Source: Plantago ovata
Taxonomy: Eukaryota; Streptophyta; Magnoliopsida; Lamiales; Plantaginaceae
Direction of reading: 5' to 3'
Assembly (NCBI GenBank): GCA_028274465.1
Contig: CM051455.1
Location: 95,612,365-95,676,364, forward strand
DNA length: 64,000 nt
The position numbers and the translations under genes are program-made. The number at the start of each line of letters is the position of its first letter. Within the stretch, counting starts at the first letter, position 1. The notes beneath the pieces were generated by a model. The model searched no databases. It worked only from the letters and a program-made list of their open reading frames with translations, and had not been told where the DNA came from. Shown here piece by piece: positions 32,731 through 43,705 of this stretch.

Positions 32731-33822
32731 TAACGCCCCGTATTTTATTTATTTATTTATTTAATTATTTTTTTTAATTATTTAATTACCTAAGTAATTT
32801 ATTTTATTTGGTAATTATTTAATTTCTTTCCCGCGTAAACGAATTTGACGTTAGAAAGATAGTGTAGATTTATTTTGCCTCGTTCTGTCAATTGGGCTAC
32901 TAAAAGCTGAATTTTGAACTCTCTTCCCTTGGCCCATTTTCGAGTGGTCTTAAGGCTCAATCTCGGTCAAAGCCCATCTGCTGGCCCATATGGATTAACC
33001 CTAAACCCTAAACCTACCCATCTTCTCCCCTTCCCTCATTCATCTTCAACGCCTCCACAGAACCAAAAAGAAAGAAAGAAAGAAAGAAACACTCTCGGCC
33101 TCTCATCTCTCTCTCGCTCACCTTTCTACATCAATCCACCATCTTCATCTCATCCCTTTATCCTCACCATTGACATCACCCATCATCATCATCAACCGGA
33201 ACAGATCTCTGGTGCCCCATTTCCGCCGTCACGCCACCACTCGCGTGCTCCGGTCGCATTTCAGTTCGGTCCCGTGCTCGCGTCCAGTCTGTACCGTGCC
33301 CTTGTCCGTGTCCGGTCCCGTGCCCTTGTCCCGTACCCGGTCTCGTGCCTTGTCCGTGCCCGGTCCCGTGTCCCGTCCGTGCCGTCCCGTGCCATGTCCG
33401 TGCACCGTCCGTCTCCAGTCCAGCCCGTGCTCCAGTCTTCCCGTGCTCCTTCCGTCCAGTCCGCTCGTGCTCCGTCCGCCCAGTCCGTGCTCCGCCCTGC
33501 TCCGGTTCCGTTCCGTTTCAGTTTCCCGTTCATTCAGTTCCCATTTCGGTAAAATTTTCCCTTTTCGTTTTTATTTTATATTTTTGGACAATTTTACCCT
33601 TGCTATATTCTGGATATTACCATATTACCCCTGAATCGAACCTAGATTTGACAATTTTACCCCTGGACGTGTTCTGGACCTTTTTGCCCTTCCGTACTGG
33701 ACTGATTTAGATTATTAGCTCGATTTTGAATCTGAATTGACCGTTATACCCTTGCAGTTGGACTGAATTTTGGATTGATAGTTGACTACGTTTTCGAATT
33801 GACCATTTTACCCTTTCGTATT
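32731..33822 (+). repeat. LTR 5' fragment starting TGTAACGCCCCG, truncated by copia
   Basis: Starts TGTAACGCCCCGTATTTTA, like LTRs of chromovirus (Tekay/Del) type, though no coding region confirms this. It contains CCCTAAACCCTAAACC near 32998, a (GAAA)n run near 33069, and a CCGT-rich low-complexity block (33270-33510). The copia LTR begins at 33823 and cuts it. Confidence 0.55.
33270..33510 (+). repeat. Degenerate CCGTGCC/CCAGTCCGT tandem repeat
   Basis: A low-complexity block of short units (CCGTGCC, CCGGTCCCGTGCC, CCGTCCAGTCCG). Long open frames on both strands here (for example 32914-33552 and 33261-33533) are products of the repeat. Confidence 0.75.
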
Positions 33823-35325
33823 TGTTAGGAAACTTGTAAATTTTGATGAGCAATTAACCATGCTAAATTAAGGAAAGTCTAGTAACTAGTACTCTTAAGG
33901 TCCATAGAAATTTAGAATTTTAAGGACATTGTAAAAGAGGAACGTTTGCTGAAGACTTAGTGTAGGTACTAGTTAGGTGCTTTAGGTTGCTGATGATGTA
34001 CTTTGTTTTTTTACAAACGAACTATTGAAGCACTAGAACCGTTCAGAAACTTGAAGATTTCGAAGACTGAAGACTAAAGAAGATTTCTGAAGATGGTATC
34101 TACAAAGGCACATGTTGCTCAGAAAGTGGAAACTTCAGCAACAGCTTGCATAAGTGAAAATCTATATGACAGAGTAGGTTGTGCTTGCTGAAACTGAGAC
34201 TGACCGCTTGCTGAAATACATATGTGACCTCCTTGTTGAAAGTACTTGCATTTGCGCTCCAACGTTCATATTTGAATTTCGTTCAAATGAACATTAAATG
34301 CAAAAGTAAGCATGCGAAGAACATGAAGACTAGAAGACAAATGAAGGACGCTGCTAAAAGTACAAAAGCAAGATAGCGACATCTTAAGGAACAAAGCCTT
34401 AGAATTTGAAATTCAAACGGCTCCCTTGATTCACTATAAATAGAGGTCATCCGGCAAAGAGTTGAAGTGTGTCAACAACGTGATCAAACTCTCACTTGTT
34501 CTTAAACACTCATCTTCCTTACTCTTTACTGCCTATTGATCCGTTCCAAGGCTTAAAGCTTGAAACAAAAGCTACTTGTGAACAAGTAGAACATTCACGG
34601 CTAAGAAATTAGTTAAGTGTTCTTTCTTTCGAACAAGAACAAGTCTTGACACCATAAACAACTTAACTTGTTTACTGCAAAGTATTCAAAGTTTTGTTTC
34701 TTAGATTACTTGTTAAAGCTGAATAAGTTATACTCAAGTCATCTCATCCCAAACCTCTCTAACTGATAAACACCCTTTTTCAGGCGTGAAATTCAGGGGG
34801 AATTAATCAAGCATTGTGTTGCTGATTATAAGTCCCAAGTTTGATGGAGAACAAGGTTACAGTTCTCTAGTTAGGTTGGAAACGAAGCAAGTGTGCTTTG
34901 GTTTCTGAAGAATCACTCTAGATAGGTGTTGTAAGGAATCTCAAACTTATCTTAGTTGTTTTGGTTCTAGAAAGGACAAAGTGGATTAGTTGAGAGATTA
35001 CGCCACTCTCAGATACCACTATAAAAAGTGTTTGTGTGATTTACTTTACTGCATTTAGTTTTCAGCAAGCTTTTCTATCTATACACTGTCACTCTGCTCA
35101 CTTGCTGAAACTAGCGTTTACTGATAAGCACTTATTGTATAAAGACTTCCGCACTCTGTTTTTAAGTACCAATAAAACTCGTTACTGAAAAGTAACTAGT
35201 ACTTGCTGAGAAAGTTAAGTATCAGCAAACTCATTACTGAAAAGTAATAAGCACTTGTTGAGAAAGTTTGAAAAGACTATTTACCCCCCCCTCTAGTCTT
35301 TTCTTGTAGTTTAAAGGGACCAACA
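33823..35325 (+). repeat. Copia 5' LTR (1.5 kb)
   Basis: Begins TGTTAGGAAACTTG, ends GGACCAACA. Same family as 1159-2804. TATAAATAG at 34435-34443. The 3' part has two copies of a unit with TTACTGAAAAGTAA and GTACTTGCTGAGAAAGTT. Confidence 0.9.
34435..34443 (+). promoter_or_regulatory. TATA box of copia LTR
   Basis: TATAAATAG, the same box as 2065-2057 on the - strand. Confidence 0.6.
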
Positions 35326-35327
35326 AG

Positions 35328-35339
35328 TGGTATCAGAGC
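35328..35339 (+). promoter_or_regulatory. Primer binding site, tRNA-iMet type
   Basis: TGGTATCAGAGC, the standard site, two bases after the LTR end. Confidence 0.92.
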
Positions 35340-35436
35340 TGGAGGTTCTTTAACCTTCAGCACTGAACCTAGATTACCTTAGGTGCTTTCCGTAAATTAC
35401 TCCACTTGATCAGTTTGGTAGTCTTTTGCTGACAAG

Positions 35437-35796
35437 ATGTCTTTAGGAGACGCTCCCTTGCTGAAGCTGGAAAACTATGAAAAATGGCGAAACAACATGA
35501 TGCTACATCTTGAGGCCATTAGTGATGAAATGGTCGCTGTCATAACCGATGGACCTATCAAGATCACTAAACTTGAGAGAAACTTTCCTCACAAAACCAC
35601 GGATCCCGCTGGTAAGGAAACTATCTTAGGAGAACCGGTTGACACCACCGTTTCAAAACCAAGAGAGGAATGGACTTCCGACAAAGCCAAGAGATTCCGT
35701 CTTGATGGCCAAGCAAGAAATATCATCATTCGATCAACTCCAAATACTATACAGTGCAAACTGTGGGGCAACAAATGTGATGATAAAGTCCTGTAA
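35437..35796 (+). pseudogene. Ty1/copia gag, truncated at about codon 109
   Basis: Starts MSLGDAPLLKLENYEKW like the gag at 1046 and follows it closely to CKLWG (about 35763). After that the two diverge completely and this frame stops at 35796. No zinc knuckle or later gag follows. The break at about 35765 is the junction with unrelated LTR-like sequence, so the element was truncated by deletion or insertion. Confidence 0.85.
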
Positions 35797-37069
35797 GTCC
35801 AAAGGACAACTGGCATCACTTCGACAACTTTCCGGTTCCCATAGAAACTTCGGTGTAGAGTATACATCGATGGAAGTTTTCGGTGTAAGAAAATATGGTC
35901 AGAGTTACCCCTATGGTACGCAGCGGAATTTCAAAAAATTTCTTAACATGCGGGTTAATTGATCAGGCATATAACGTATATAATAAACACATTAATCAGA
36001 AGACTTACAATACTCCAAAAGCAAGAATAGGTATTGAACCGATATGCCAATCCATGAAGTCTTTGTAATAGTCCGGTGAATCTTCTCCTTCGTCGAAGTC
36101 GAAGATATCTGCAATACTTTGATTATCTGCAAGACAATAAAAGTTAGTTTCCAGCTCTTTGAACCTCAACCTTCGTATCCACGGATGAACAACTTATCGG
36201 AAAGAATGCTAGGATATTCTTTATGTGGCCAAGAAGATGGGGCGGCGATTATCCTCCGGTGGAGAGTGGCGCGCGCGGCTAGGTTATAGAGGTAGGAGAG
36301 AGCTTTTTATTTTCTCTATGAAAGGTAGAATAATTCTCTAAGAATTCGGCACTGAAAAAGCTCTCTAATGACCTACTTATATAGTAGTCAATAGAAGCCT
36401 AAAGAATATTCTTTTAGACTTCATAAAGGAATAAGAACTCTAATTCTTATTGCACAAGGAAACCAATTTAAGTCTAGATTCATTCTCAATTAAGTTAAAA
36501 CTCAATTAGGAAAATCTAACTTAACCCTTGACTTCTAATATGGGAAGGAGTCGAAACTCCCTCCCATACTACTACTACACGCGGCCGGCCAAGGGGGGTA
36601 TGTGGGTCCCAATTTTGAGACCCACTTATAATTCGAAGGCAATTCAAACTCTAAGTAGATTGTGCATATATTAATTCTAAATTAATATATCCTTTCAAAT
36701 CAAACCTCTATTATATTTCTAAAATATAATCTTTAATTGTATTTACATAAAATACAATTAATCGATCAATTCAATTAATAATTCCAAATTATTAATTGAG
36801 CCACAAATAATTATAATTAATTTCAAATCAATTATAATTCATCAATCACAATTAATTCTAAATTAATTGCGATTCCATCTTTAAGGATATTCGGATAAGC
36901 TGAATCACCAAATAGTGTGACCCATATGGCCTCATTGTATTAAGCAAGTGCTACACTAGGTAACATGGAATTTCTATACGGTTCCATTTGCAATATTAAT
37001 ACATGAGGACGTTTGAGAGGTTTCTCAAAGCAAACCCTTTCGTTGTGAAGTCTGTTGCGACCCCTAGTA
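35797..37069 (-). other. AT-rich, LTR-like sequence of undetermined family
   Basis: No coding. A TACGCAGCGGAATT block (about 35917) and short alternating AATTA-rich stretches (36660-36880) are of the kind found in plant copia LTRs. No terminal repeats or target duplication could be placed, so the class is open. Confidence 0.4.
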
Positions 37070-37344
37070 GCCTTCTAACCTCCAGATTCGACCCCTAGAC
37101 TTCAAATCCTATCCGAAAACCTTCAGATACTCCAATTAGGCTTCTGGAACACCAATTCCTTGTCAACTTCAATATAATTGCCCGGAAATCCTCGTTTTTC
37201 AACCAAAACCTGTAAAATAAAAACTAAAGGAAAACGTGACACTATTCTAATAAAATGCACTAAATTATAGCTAAAATTAACATAGATGATAGCTAAAATC
37301 GGTGAAAAAAGACTCAAATGAAAGTGTAAAATACACATTCATCA
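37070..37344 (-). repeat. Athila-type LTR 5' fragment
   Basis: On the - strand it starts TGATGAATGTG at 37344 and matches the first about 275 bases of the other Athila-type LTRs, then breaks off at about 37070. Confidence 0.8.
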
Positions 37345-38179
37345 AACTCCCCAAACCGAACATTTGCTTGTCCTCAAGCAACTAAGCTAGACTCTAATGC
37401 AAAAAACAATGCAACACATAAAATGGAGTCTCATGTCAAATAAAATGAACTAATCTACTTAATCTATCAAAAAACATATGAACAAAACCCATATAAATCA
37501 AAACATGAATATAGGTTGAAGAATGCCTCGATTGACTTATACACATCCACATAAGCACTTATGTCAAGACAAGATAGTCTCTCGTAACATTCTCTACCTG
37601 GACCTAGTCAGTGACGACGTAATGAAGCATGCTAAGACACGAATGGTTGTCCCGTGCCTATGAAACTGAGGACTTACTGTTGTTCACCAAGTTAAGACTT
37701 TTCCTCAAAGAGGTCGAACCAGTACTGGCTCTCATCAAACGAAGGTGGGTTCCCTATAAAAGATAACACTCCCCTATTCTACCCATCTCTCAAGCAAAGC
37801 CTTAAGATTTTCACCACTTCCTGAATGGAAGGACGAGGATGGTCTAGAACAGATGACACTCAAAAATAAAAGACAAAAAATAGAAAATTACAACACGATT
37901 ACGAACATTACAAGAATTGAAAAATGAGACACAACACTCTGCTAAACTGCTATTTGGCTTTCTTTTTTTTGGACTCTTCTTCGCTTTTTTGGGGTCTTTT
38001 TCCCTTTTTTTTTCTTTTTCTTTCCAGTTTCTTTTTTCTTTTTTTCTTTTTTCCTGGAATTTTCTTTTTTTTTTCAATTTTGTAGCCAGCAGTAGCACAA
38101 CGAAAAGAGAAACAAAATGACTCACAATGACTTCCCCAAACCTGTTCGAAAGAATAGGTTGGAGTACAAAATTTACGAG
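37345..38179 (-). other. Athila-like 3' untranslated region, copy 1
   Basis: On the - strand it ends with a polypurine-type tract (CGGTTTGGGGAGTT) directly before the LTR at 37344. It matches 39444-40260, including a pyrimidine-rich block on the + strand at about 37965-38080. Lysine/glutamate-rich frames here are products of that block. It breaks at 38180, where LTR copy 2 begins. Confidence 0.75.
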
Positions 38180-39443
38180 TGACGAACGTGTCAGATTCAG
38201 TCAAATAAATTTGTAATTAGCCAAAGGCAATCCACAACTACAACGAAAACCGTAGTGTAGTAGTAGAATGACTCGAGTGTCGTTCTCTCAGGACTATAAC
38301 TAGCTTTATCTATTTAACAAGAAAATATAAAACAGCAGATAGAAAGCAATAGGTGTTTTTCAAGCAGATAATGGAGATTGGTGATAGTATGGTCCTTCTT
38401 AACATAATGGGTCGATAATCATGCATAAATTCCTCGGTCTTGCATAGAGATCTTTGAATCAATCTTGTGTCCTGTTGCAAGTATTAAGCACTACGAAGAT
38501 AATATGGGTCTGACTTGTCAACAACTAACGTCCTATTGTGTTCCGTAATTATTCAACACTACGAAGATAAATGGTCTGATTGGTCGACAAGTGTCCAAGT
38601 GTGCATAATGATCAATACAACATACGAGAATTTTGGTTTCAACTGATCAACGAAATAAAACAATGACACGTAGTATAATGCGCGATATAGCCATTAGCAT
38701 GATTATCTCCCCTCGCTAAGAATTCACATACTACCACCAATGATAAATTTAGCTACTCATAATAGGCATGCAATCAATAGCAATCATAGAAGAAAACATA
38801 TTGAAAGAAGAATAAAATAAGTAGATAAAAGTTGTAAGATACAAAGTTACCGAAGGTTGTCAATCTCCGGATGATTGTGGTCCTACGATCTACAATCTGC
38901 TATGAAAAAGTATCCCTAAGCTATGGAACTCCCAGGACAGGCCCCGGGAAGTTCCTACCTAAAACTATAGAGAGAGGTGAGAAAGTAGGCTTGGAAAGAT
39001 ATGATTTTCGGAGAAAAAACTCGCAACTATATATAGGCCCCGAGATTTCTCTGGGGCGGTTCGCCCGAGGCTGGGGCGGTTCGCCCCCCGCCTTTTTTGC
39101 GGAATTCCACGTTGTTCGACGTGGATTTGGATTTCTTCACCTTTTCGGACTCGGTTTCAGACTTCTAATGGCCTTCTAACCTCCAGATTCGACCCCTAGA
39201 CTCCAAATCCTATCCGGAAACCTTCAGATACTCCAAATAGGCTTCTGGAACACCAATCCTTGTAGACTTCAATATAATTGCCCGTAAATCTCCGAATTTC
39301 AACCAAAACCTGTAAAATAAAATCTAAAGGGAAACGTGACACTATTCTAATAAAATGTACAAAAATATAGCTAAATTAACATAGAGGATAGCTAAATTAG
39401 GTGAAAAAAGACTCGAATGATAGTGTAAAATACACATTCATCA
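38180..39443 (-). repeat. Athila-type LTR (1264 bp)
   Basis: On the - strand it starts TGATGAATGTG at 39443 and ends CGTTCGTCA at 38180. Full length compared with 28455-29772. The palindrome array is reduced (GGGGCGGTTCGCCC units at about 39054-39092). Confidence 0.85.
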
Positions 39444-41007
39444 AACTCCCCAAACCGAACCTTTGCTTGTCCTCAAGCAACTAAGCTAGACTCTAATACA
39501 AAAAACATGCAAGACTCAAAAATGGAGATTCATGCCAAATATAATGTACTAAATTACTGAATCTACCAAATAACATATGAACAAAAACCATATAGATCAA
39601 AGCATGAATATAGGTTGAAGAATACCTCGATTGACTTATACACATCCACATAAGCACTTATGTCAAGACAAGATAGTCTCTCGTAACATTCTCTACCTGG
39701 ACCTAGTCAGTGACGACGTAATGATGCATGCTAAGATACGAATGGTTGCCCCGTGCCTATGAAACTGAGGACTTACTGCTGTTCCACCATGTTAAGACTT
39801 TTCCTCAAAAGAGGTCGAACCAGTACTGGCTCTCATCAAACGAAGGAGGGTTCCCTATAAAAGATAACACTCCCCTATTCTACCCATCTCTCAAGTAAAG
39901 TCTTAAGCTATTCACCACTTCCTGAATGGCAGGACGAGGGTGGTCTAGAACAGATGACACTTAAGACAAAAAAGATAAAAAATAGAAAAACACAATTACG
40001 AACAATACGAAAAATTGAAAAGACTCAAACTTTGCTAAACTGCTATTTGGCTTTATGTTTTTTTGGACCCTTCTTTGCTTTTTTGGGGTCTTCTTTTTTT
40101 TTCTTTCCAGATTCTTTTTTTCTTTTTCTCTTTTTTCTGGAATTTTTTCTTTCTTTTTTTTCGATTTTTTTTCTAGCCAGAAGTAGCATAACAAAAAGAG
40201 AAACAAAATGACTCACACGACTTCCCCAAACCTATTCGAAAGAATAGGTTGGAGTACAAAATTTACGAAAAAGGAAAATAAACTCACGATACGAATAATG
40301 AAAAACAGAAACAAGTCTATGATGGTGTAACCCCCTCCCCAAACCTATTCGAAAGAATAGGTTATAAACAAAGGATCACACAACCTCACACTACCTACTT
40401 CCTAGGCATTTGGCAATCTCAAAGCATGGTGAAGACTTGTTGCTTCTTAGGTACATAATTACTCGGGAAAACAACCATAAGACCCTAAGATGCATCATCC
40501 TATTATAAAGGCCTTCGTGAACCGCAGGAGAGAAAACACCACTAAGTGATGTCGAGACTACCATGCTTAACTAAGTGCAATACATAAATGTGACAAGACA
40601 AGCGAGAAAAACCTCAAACAAATTCATAGAAATGAAGCATACGATTAATGTCATAGCTAGTTGATCTACCCAATAAAAAAGTTCAAAAAATTCGTCAATA
40701 AACTCCATATAAAACATGCAAAACTATCCTAGGAATGCAAAATGCAAAAAATTTCACGAGTTTTTCATAAGCAAGATAAGTATAGAGATAACCAGCGATA
40801 ACCTCCTCCCCAAACCTGAACGTCGTCGCTCGTCCCGAACGCTGAAAGTGGATCCAAGGTGAGAGCTAATGCTTGTATAAGTGACCTATAATACTCAATC
40901 AAACTCGTGAGCTAAAATCTAAAGCGGTAAAGAAAGCGATTAAAATTCCGGGTTGCCTCCCGGATAGCGTCATTGTTTAAAGTCTTTGACTCGACTCCTG
41001 TCTGCGC
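39444..41007 (-). other. Athila-like 3' untranslated region, copy 2
   Basis: It begins (read on the + strand) with the complement of the polypurine tract and repeats the order of copy 1 to about 40260, including the pyrimidine block at 40062-40190. It then goes on for 700 bases to the end of the protease frame. RT, RNase H and integrase, expected here, are absent. Confidence 0.7.
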
Positions 41008-41583
41008 CTATCTCTTCTTTTTGCGGGTACTAGGCTTCCCCTTCATTGATCTCCTTTCCATGCCACGAACATGTGAATAAGAAAGAATATAGGTTGTAAG
41101 ACCACAGTAGTGAGTAGTAATGTCAGGCGGTTCAGGTGGATCACGTGTGGCTTGCAACACGTGTTGCTTGCCATCCACTTCGATAGTGCAAGTTCTTTGG
41201 TAGATGTCCATCACGGAGCGTAGTTTAGTCAAGAACGTTTGCCCTAAGAGTATGACATCCCCCGTCCCAGGTGCAGATGCCGGCATAACTACAAAATTGG
41301 TATATATAGATGCTTCACCAATCTTGACCAACACATTTTTCACAACGCCCTCGGGTCTCATAAAGGATCCATCCGCCAGTCGCACAATAGCCCTTTGCTC
41401 AGATAGTTTTCCAAGGTTGCTCTTTTCAAACACATTCAAAGGGATTATGTTTGAGTAGGATCCCGTGTCTAGTGTGGCACGGACATCTTCAAGCTCACCA
41501 ATCCCTACCTTAACATCGAAACTTTTAGGGAGTGGTTCGGGATCCTCTTGCTCCTTCTCTTTTAGGGAGTGCGTCAGAACCAA
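41008..41583 (-). pseudogene. Athila-like protease
   Basis: 191 codons on the - strand in a frame shifted by one from gag, overlapping its end by about 60 bases. The aspartic protease centre is LDTGSYSNIIPLNVFEKSNL (about 41410-41469). The later GDVILLGQTFLTKL fits the hydrophobic flap/ILG region. The frame ends in a basic tail and a stop at 41008, directly in front of the 3' untranslated region. An intact element would continue into RT. The shift against gag is near 41583-41590. Confidence 0.75.
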
Positions 41584-42861
41584 GGTCCTTCTCTTCTTCC
41601 TCAGCCTGTAGAAGTTCTTCCATCATGCAACACTCGCACCTAACGACCTTCCTGATGGTGATTTCGTCAGGTACATCACCAGCCAATTTCGACTTCACAG
41701 TGTTGCTAGGCAGCTTCCGGTCGATCAACTCTTGCATCTTTTGATGGGCAAGCCTAGTGCTCTCTTCCAACTTATCAAGCCTTGCCCTAGTCTTCTCTGA
41801 ATCTTCTTCATAACGTTTGAGAAAACTTTGTGTGTGATCAACCATCTTCTGCAAGTTCTCCATCAGTAGAGCCGTCTTCGACTTCGGTGGCTCTTTCGGA
41901 GCGGGGTTTTCGCAGTGATCATTACCATAGTTCAGCCTACTACGGTCTTGGTTAGGTCCATAAGTTTGGTTAGCCGGTGCATATCCTTGATTGTTACGGT
42001 ATCCTCTTCTCCAAAATCCACCTCGAGGATTCCTACCGTCTTGTTCGTAGCTAACTTCTTGAGTACCAAACTCCGTAGCAAAGGCTTCTTCTTCTCCTCC
42101 TCGAGCCCAGTTGCCATCATTGTATGCCAGCTCCGATCTACACATATGAGCTCCATGCCCATAGTTCTTGCATATTCGGCATACCTCGTTCGAAACAGTT
42201 GTTCTGGCGGCGCTCTTGAGGACTTGCTTCAATTCGTTGGTAAAGCACTCGAATTGATCCCCATTCCCCCTGTACATAGGGGCTTCTTGAGTCGGTGGAG
42301 CTTCAGGTCCACGTCTCCTAACCATTGCTCTTGGGTCCTTGAACTGCGAACCCTTAGCAAGCCTTTCGAAAACTGCCCAGACGGCTTCTGCGGTTTCCTC
42401 CCAAATATTGCCTCGGCATTGGAAATCCACCACTTGTTGGTTCTCGAAGGTTAGTCCATTGTAGAAGTGTTGGACTAGGTCGGAGAGTTCAAAACCATGG
42501 TGAGGGCACTTGTTCGTGAGATCTTGGAACCTTTCGAATGCGGTGTAGATGGTCTCATCATAGTCTTGCTTGAATCCAGTGATTTGCGCCTTCAGCGCGG
42601 TAGTCAGAGTGTGTGGGAAGTATTTCTCCATGAAAGCTGAAAAAACCTTTTCCCAAGTGTCCAGGGTGGCTGCTGGAAGAGAGCTTAGCCATGACTTGGC
42701 TCTGTCGCCAAGTCCCATAGCAAAAACCTTCATCCTCAACTCATCCGTTGTTATGTCAGCTCCGGGTCGTGGGAGTTGGTTGACGAAATCATCGATATCG
42801 TGCAAGTACCCCATCACATCTTCCGTTGATAAGCCATAGAACCTCGGAAGTTGTTGGAATG
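41525..42861 (-). pseudogene. Athila-like gag, N-terminus cut off by Tat element
   Basis: The frame enters from the Tat LTR border at 42861 (FQQLPRFYGLSTEDV) and runs to 41525. The gag core is clear: FAMGLGDRAKSWLSSLP, TTALKAQITGFKQDYDETIY and CPHHGFELSDLVQHFYNGL. A CCHC zinc knuckle CRICKNYGHGAHMC lies at about 42138-42179, followed by Gly/Asn/Arg-rich sequence and a coiled stretch. This style is that of Athila Gag. The first part of the gene would be on the far side of the Tat insertion but is not found at 59944, where copia sequence begins. Confidence 0.85.
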
Positions 42862-43618
42862 TGTTAGGGTTGAAATATGTCCAGTCCGCATGTACGAACT
42901 GGAGCGGTCTAAGAGCGCGACAAAAGCATCATAGGCCGTCCCTCAAGGGGCACGACCACACCCAAGTATGTCACTAAGGTGTGGATCGACCAACATAGGG
43001 TCCGACCATCACTGGGAGGACAACCCTCAAAATAAGCTCCTCTCAAGGACAAAGCTGCCAGTGGGCTCGAGGAGCATCTCTCTCGGGCTCGAGGAGGCCT
43101 TACGTCAAGGTAACGCTCCTTGACAAAAACTGAGCAGGACACTACTCGCATCACCCACGCACAAGGAAGGCACGAGGACCACCGAGCGACCAGCCATGGT
43201 TGCTCTCCTGGGCCAAGGCCCACGGACCTCCTTAATGGGCCTGGGCCGAGGAAGGCCTCAATCCTGGCCGTACACGTGGCGTGATCCTACATGACCTGAA
43301 GATGAAGGGTCTCAAGTATAAAAGGCCCTCATTTACTCTCCAACAGTAAGCATTAACTACGCCACCCGAGCACCACTTTCACTACTCTTACTAGGGAAGC
43401 CTCACAACTCCCTACTCGTAAAGTCGCCTCTCCGGTCTGATACCTTACAGACCGGGCAAGAGACACTAACCCCCCCCCTCTAGACTGTTTCAGGTACGAG
43501 GAAGCTACAAGAAGGCTCATTTCCTACCTCTGAGGGACACCACAAGAAGAAGAGCTAGAAAGACTTAGAATAGCGACTCATTACGAATCTAGAAAGAAAC
43601 ACGAATTACCCTTCAACA
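42862..43618 (+). repeat. Tat copy A 5' LTR (757 bp)
   Basis: Begins TGTTAGGGTTGAAATATG, ends CCCTTCAACA. TATA box 43317-43323. Compared by eye with LTR B (59188-59943), about ten differences. Confidence 0.9.
43317..43323 (+). promoter_or_regulatory. TATA box of Tat LTR A
   Basis: TATAAAA in CTCAAGTATAAAAGGCC. The same box is at 59488-59482 on the - strand. Confidence 0.6.
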
Positions 43619-43620
43619 TT

Positions 43621-43638
43621 TGGCGCCGTCTGTGGGAA
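43621..43638 (+). promoter_or_regulatory. Primer binding site of Tat copy A
   Basis: TGGCGCCGTCTGTGGGAA, two bases after the LTR. Sites of this form are common in Tat-lineage elements. Confidence 0.85.
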
Positions 43639-43705
43639 TCGACACGAAAGGCCACTCATTGCCCTACTGGTCGAGCCACTTTCCTCCTCGTGACACTTCA
43701 CGAAT

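Noticed and set aside
32914..33710. Long open frames rich in Pro, Arg, Ser and Val
   Set aside because: Overlapping frames on both strands over a CCGT-rich tandem repeat; no motif and no conservation expected.
37844..38204. Lysine/glutamate-rich frames as a gene
   Set aside because: They come from the pyrimidine/purine tract of the Athila-like 3' region. The related block at 39961-40211 gives similar frames with a different sequence.
41204..42839. + strand frames opposite the Athila-like gag and protease
   Set aside because: Complementary shadows of the clear - strand gag and protease frames.
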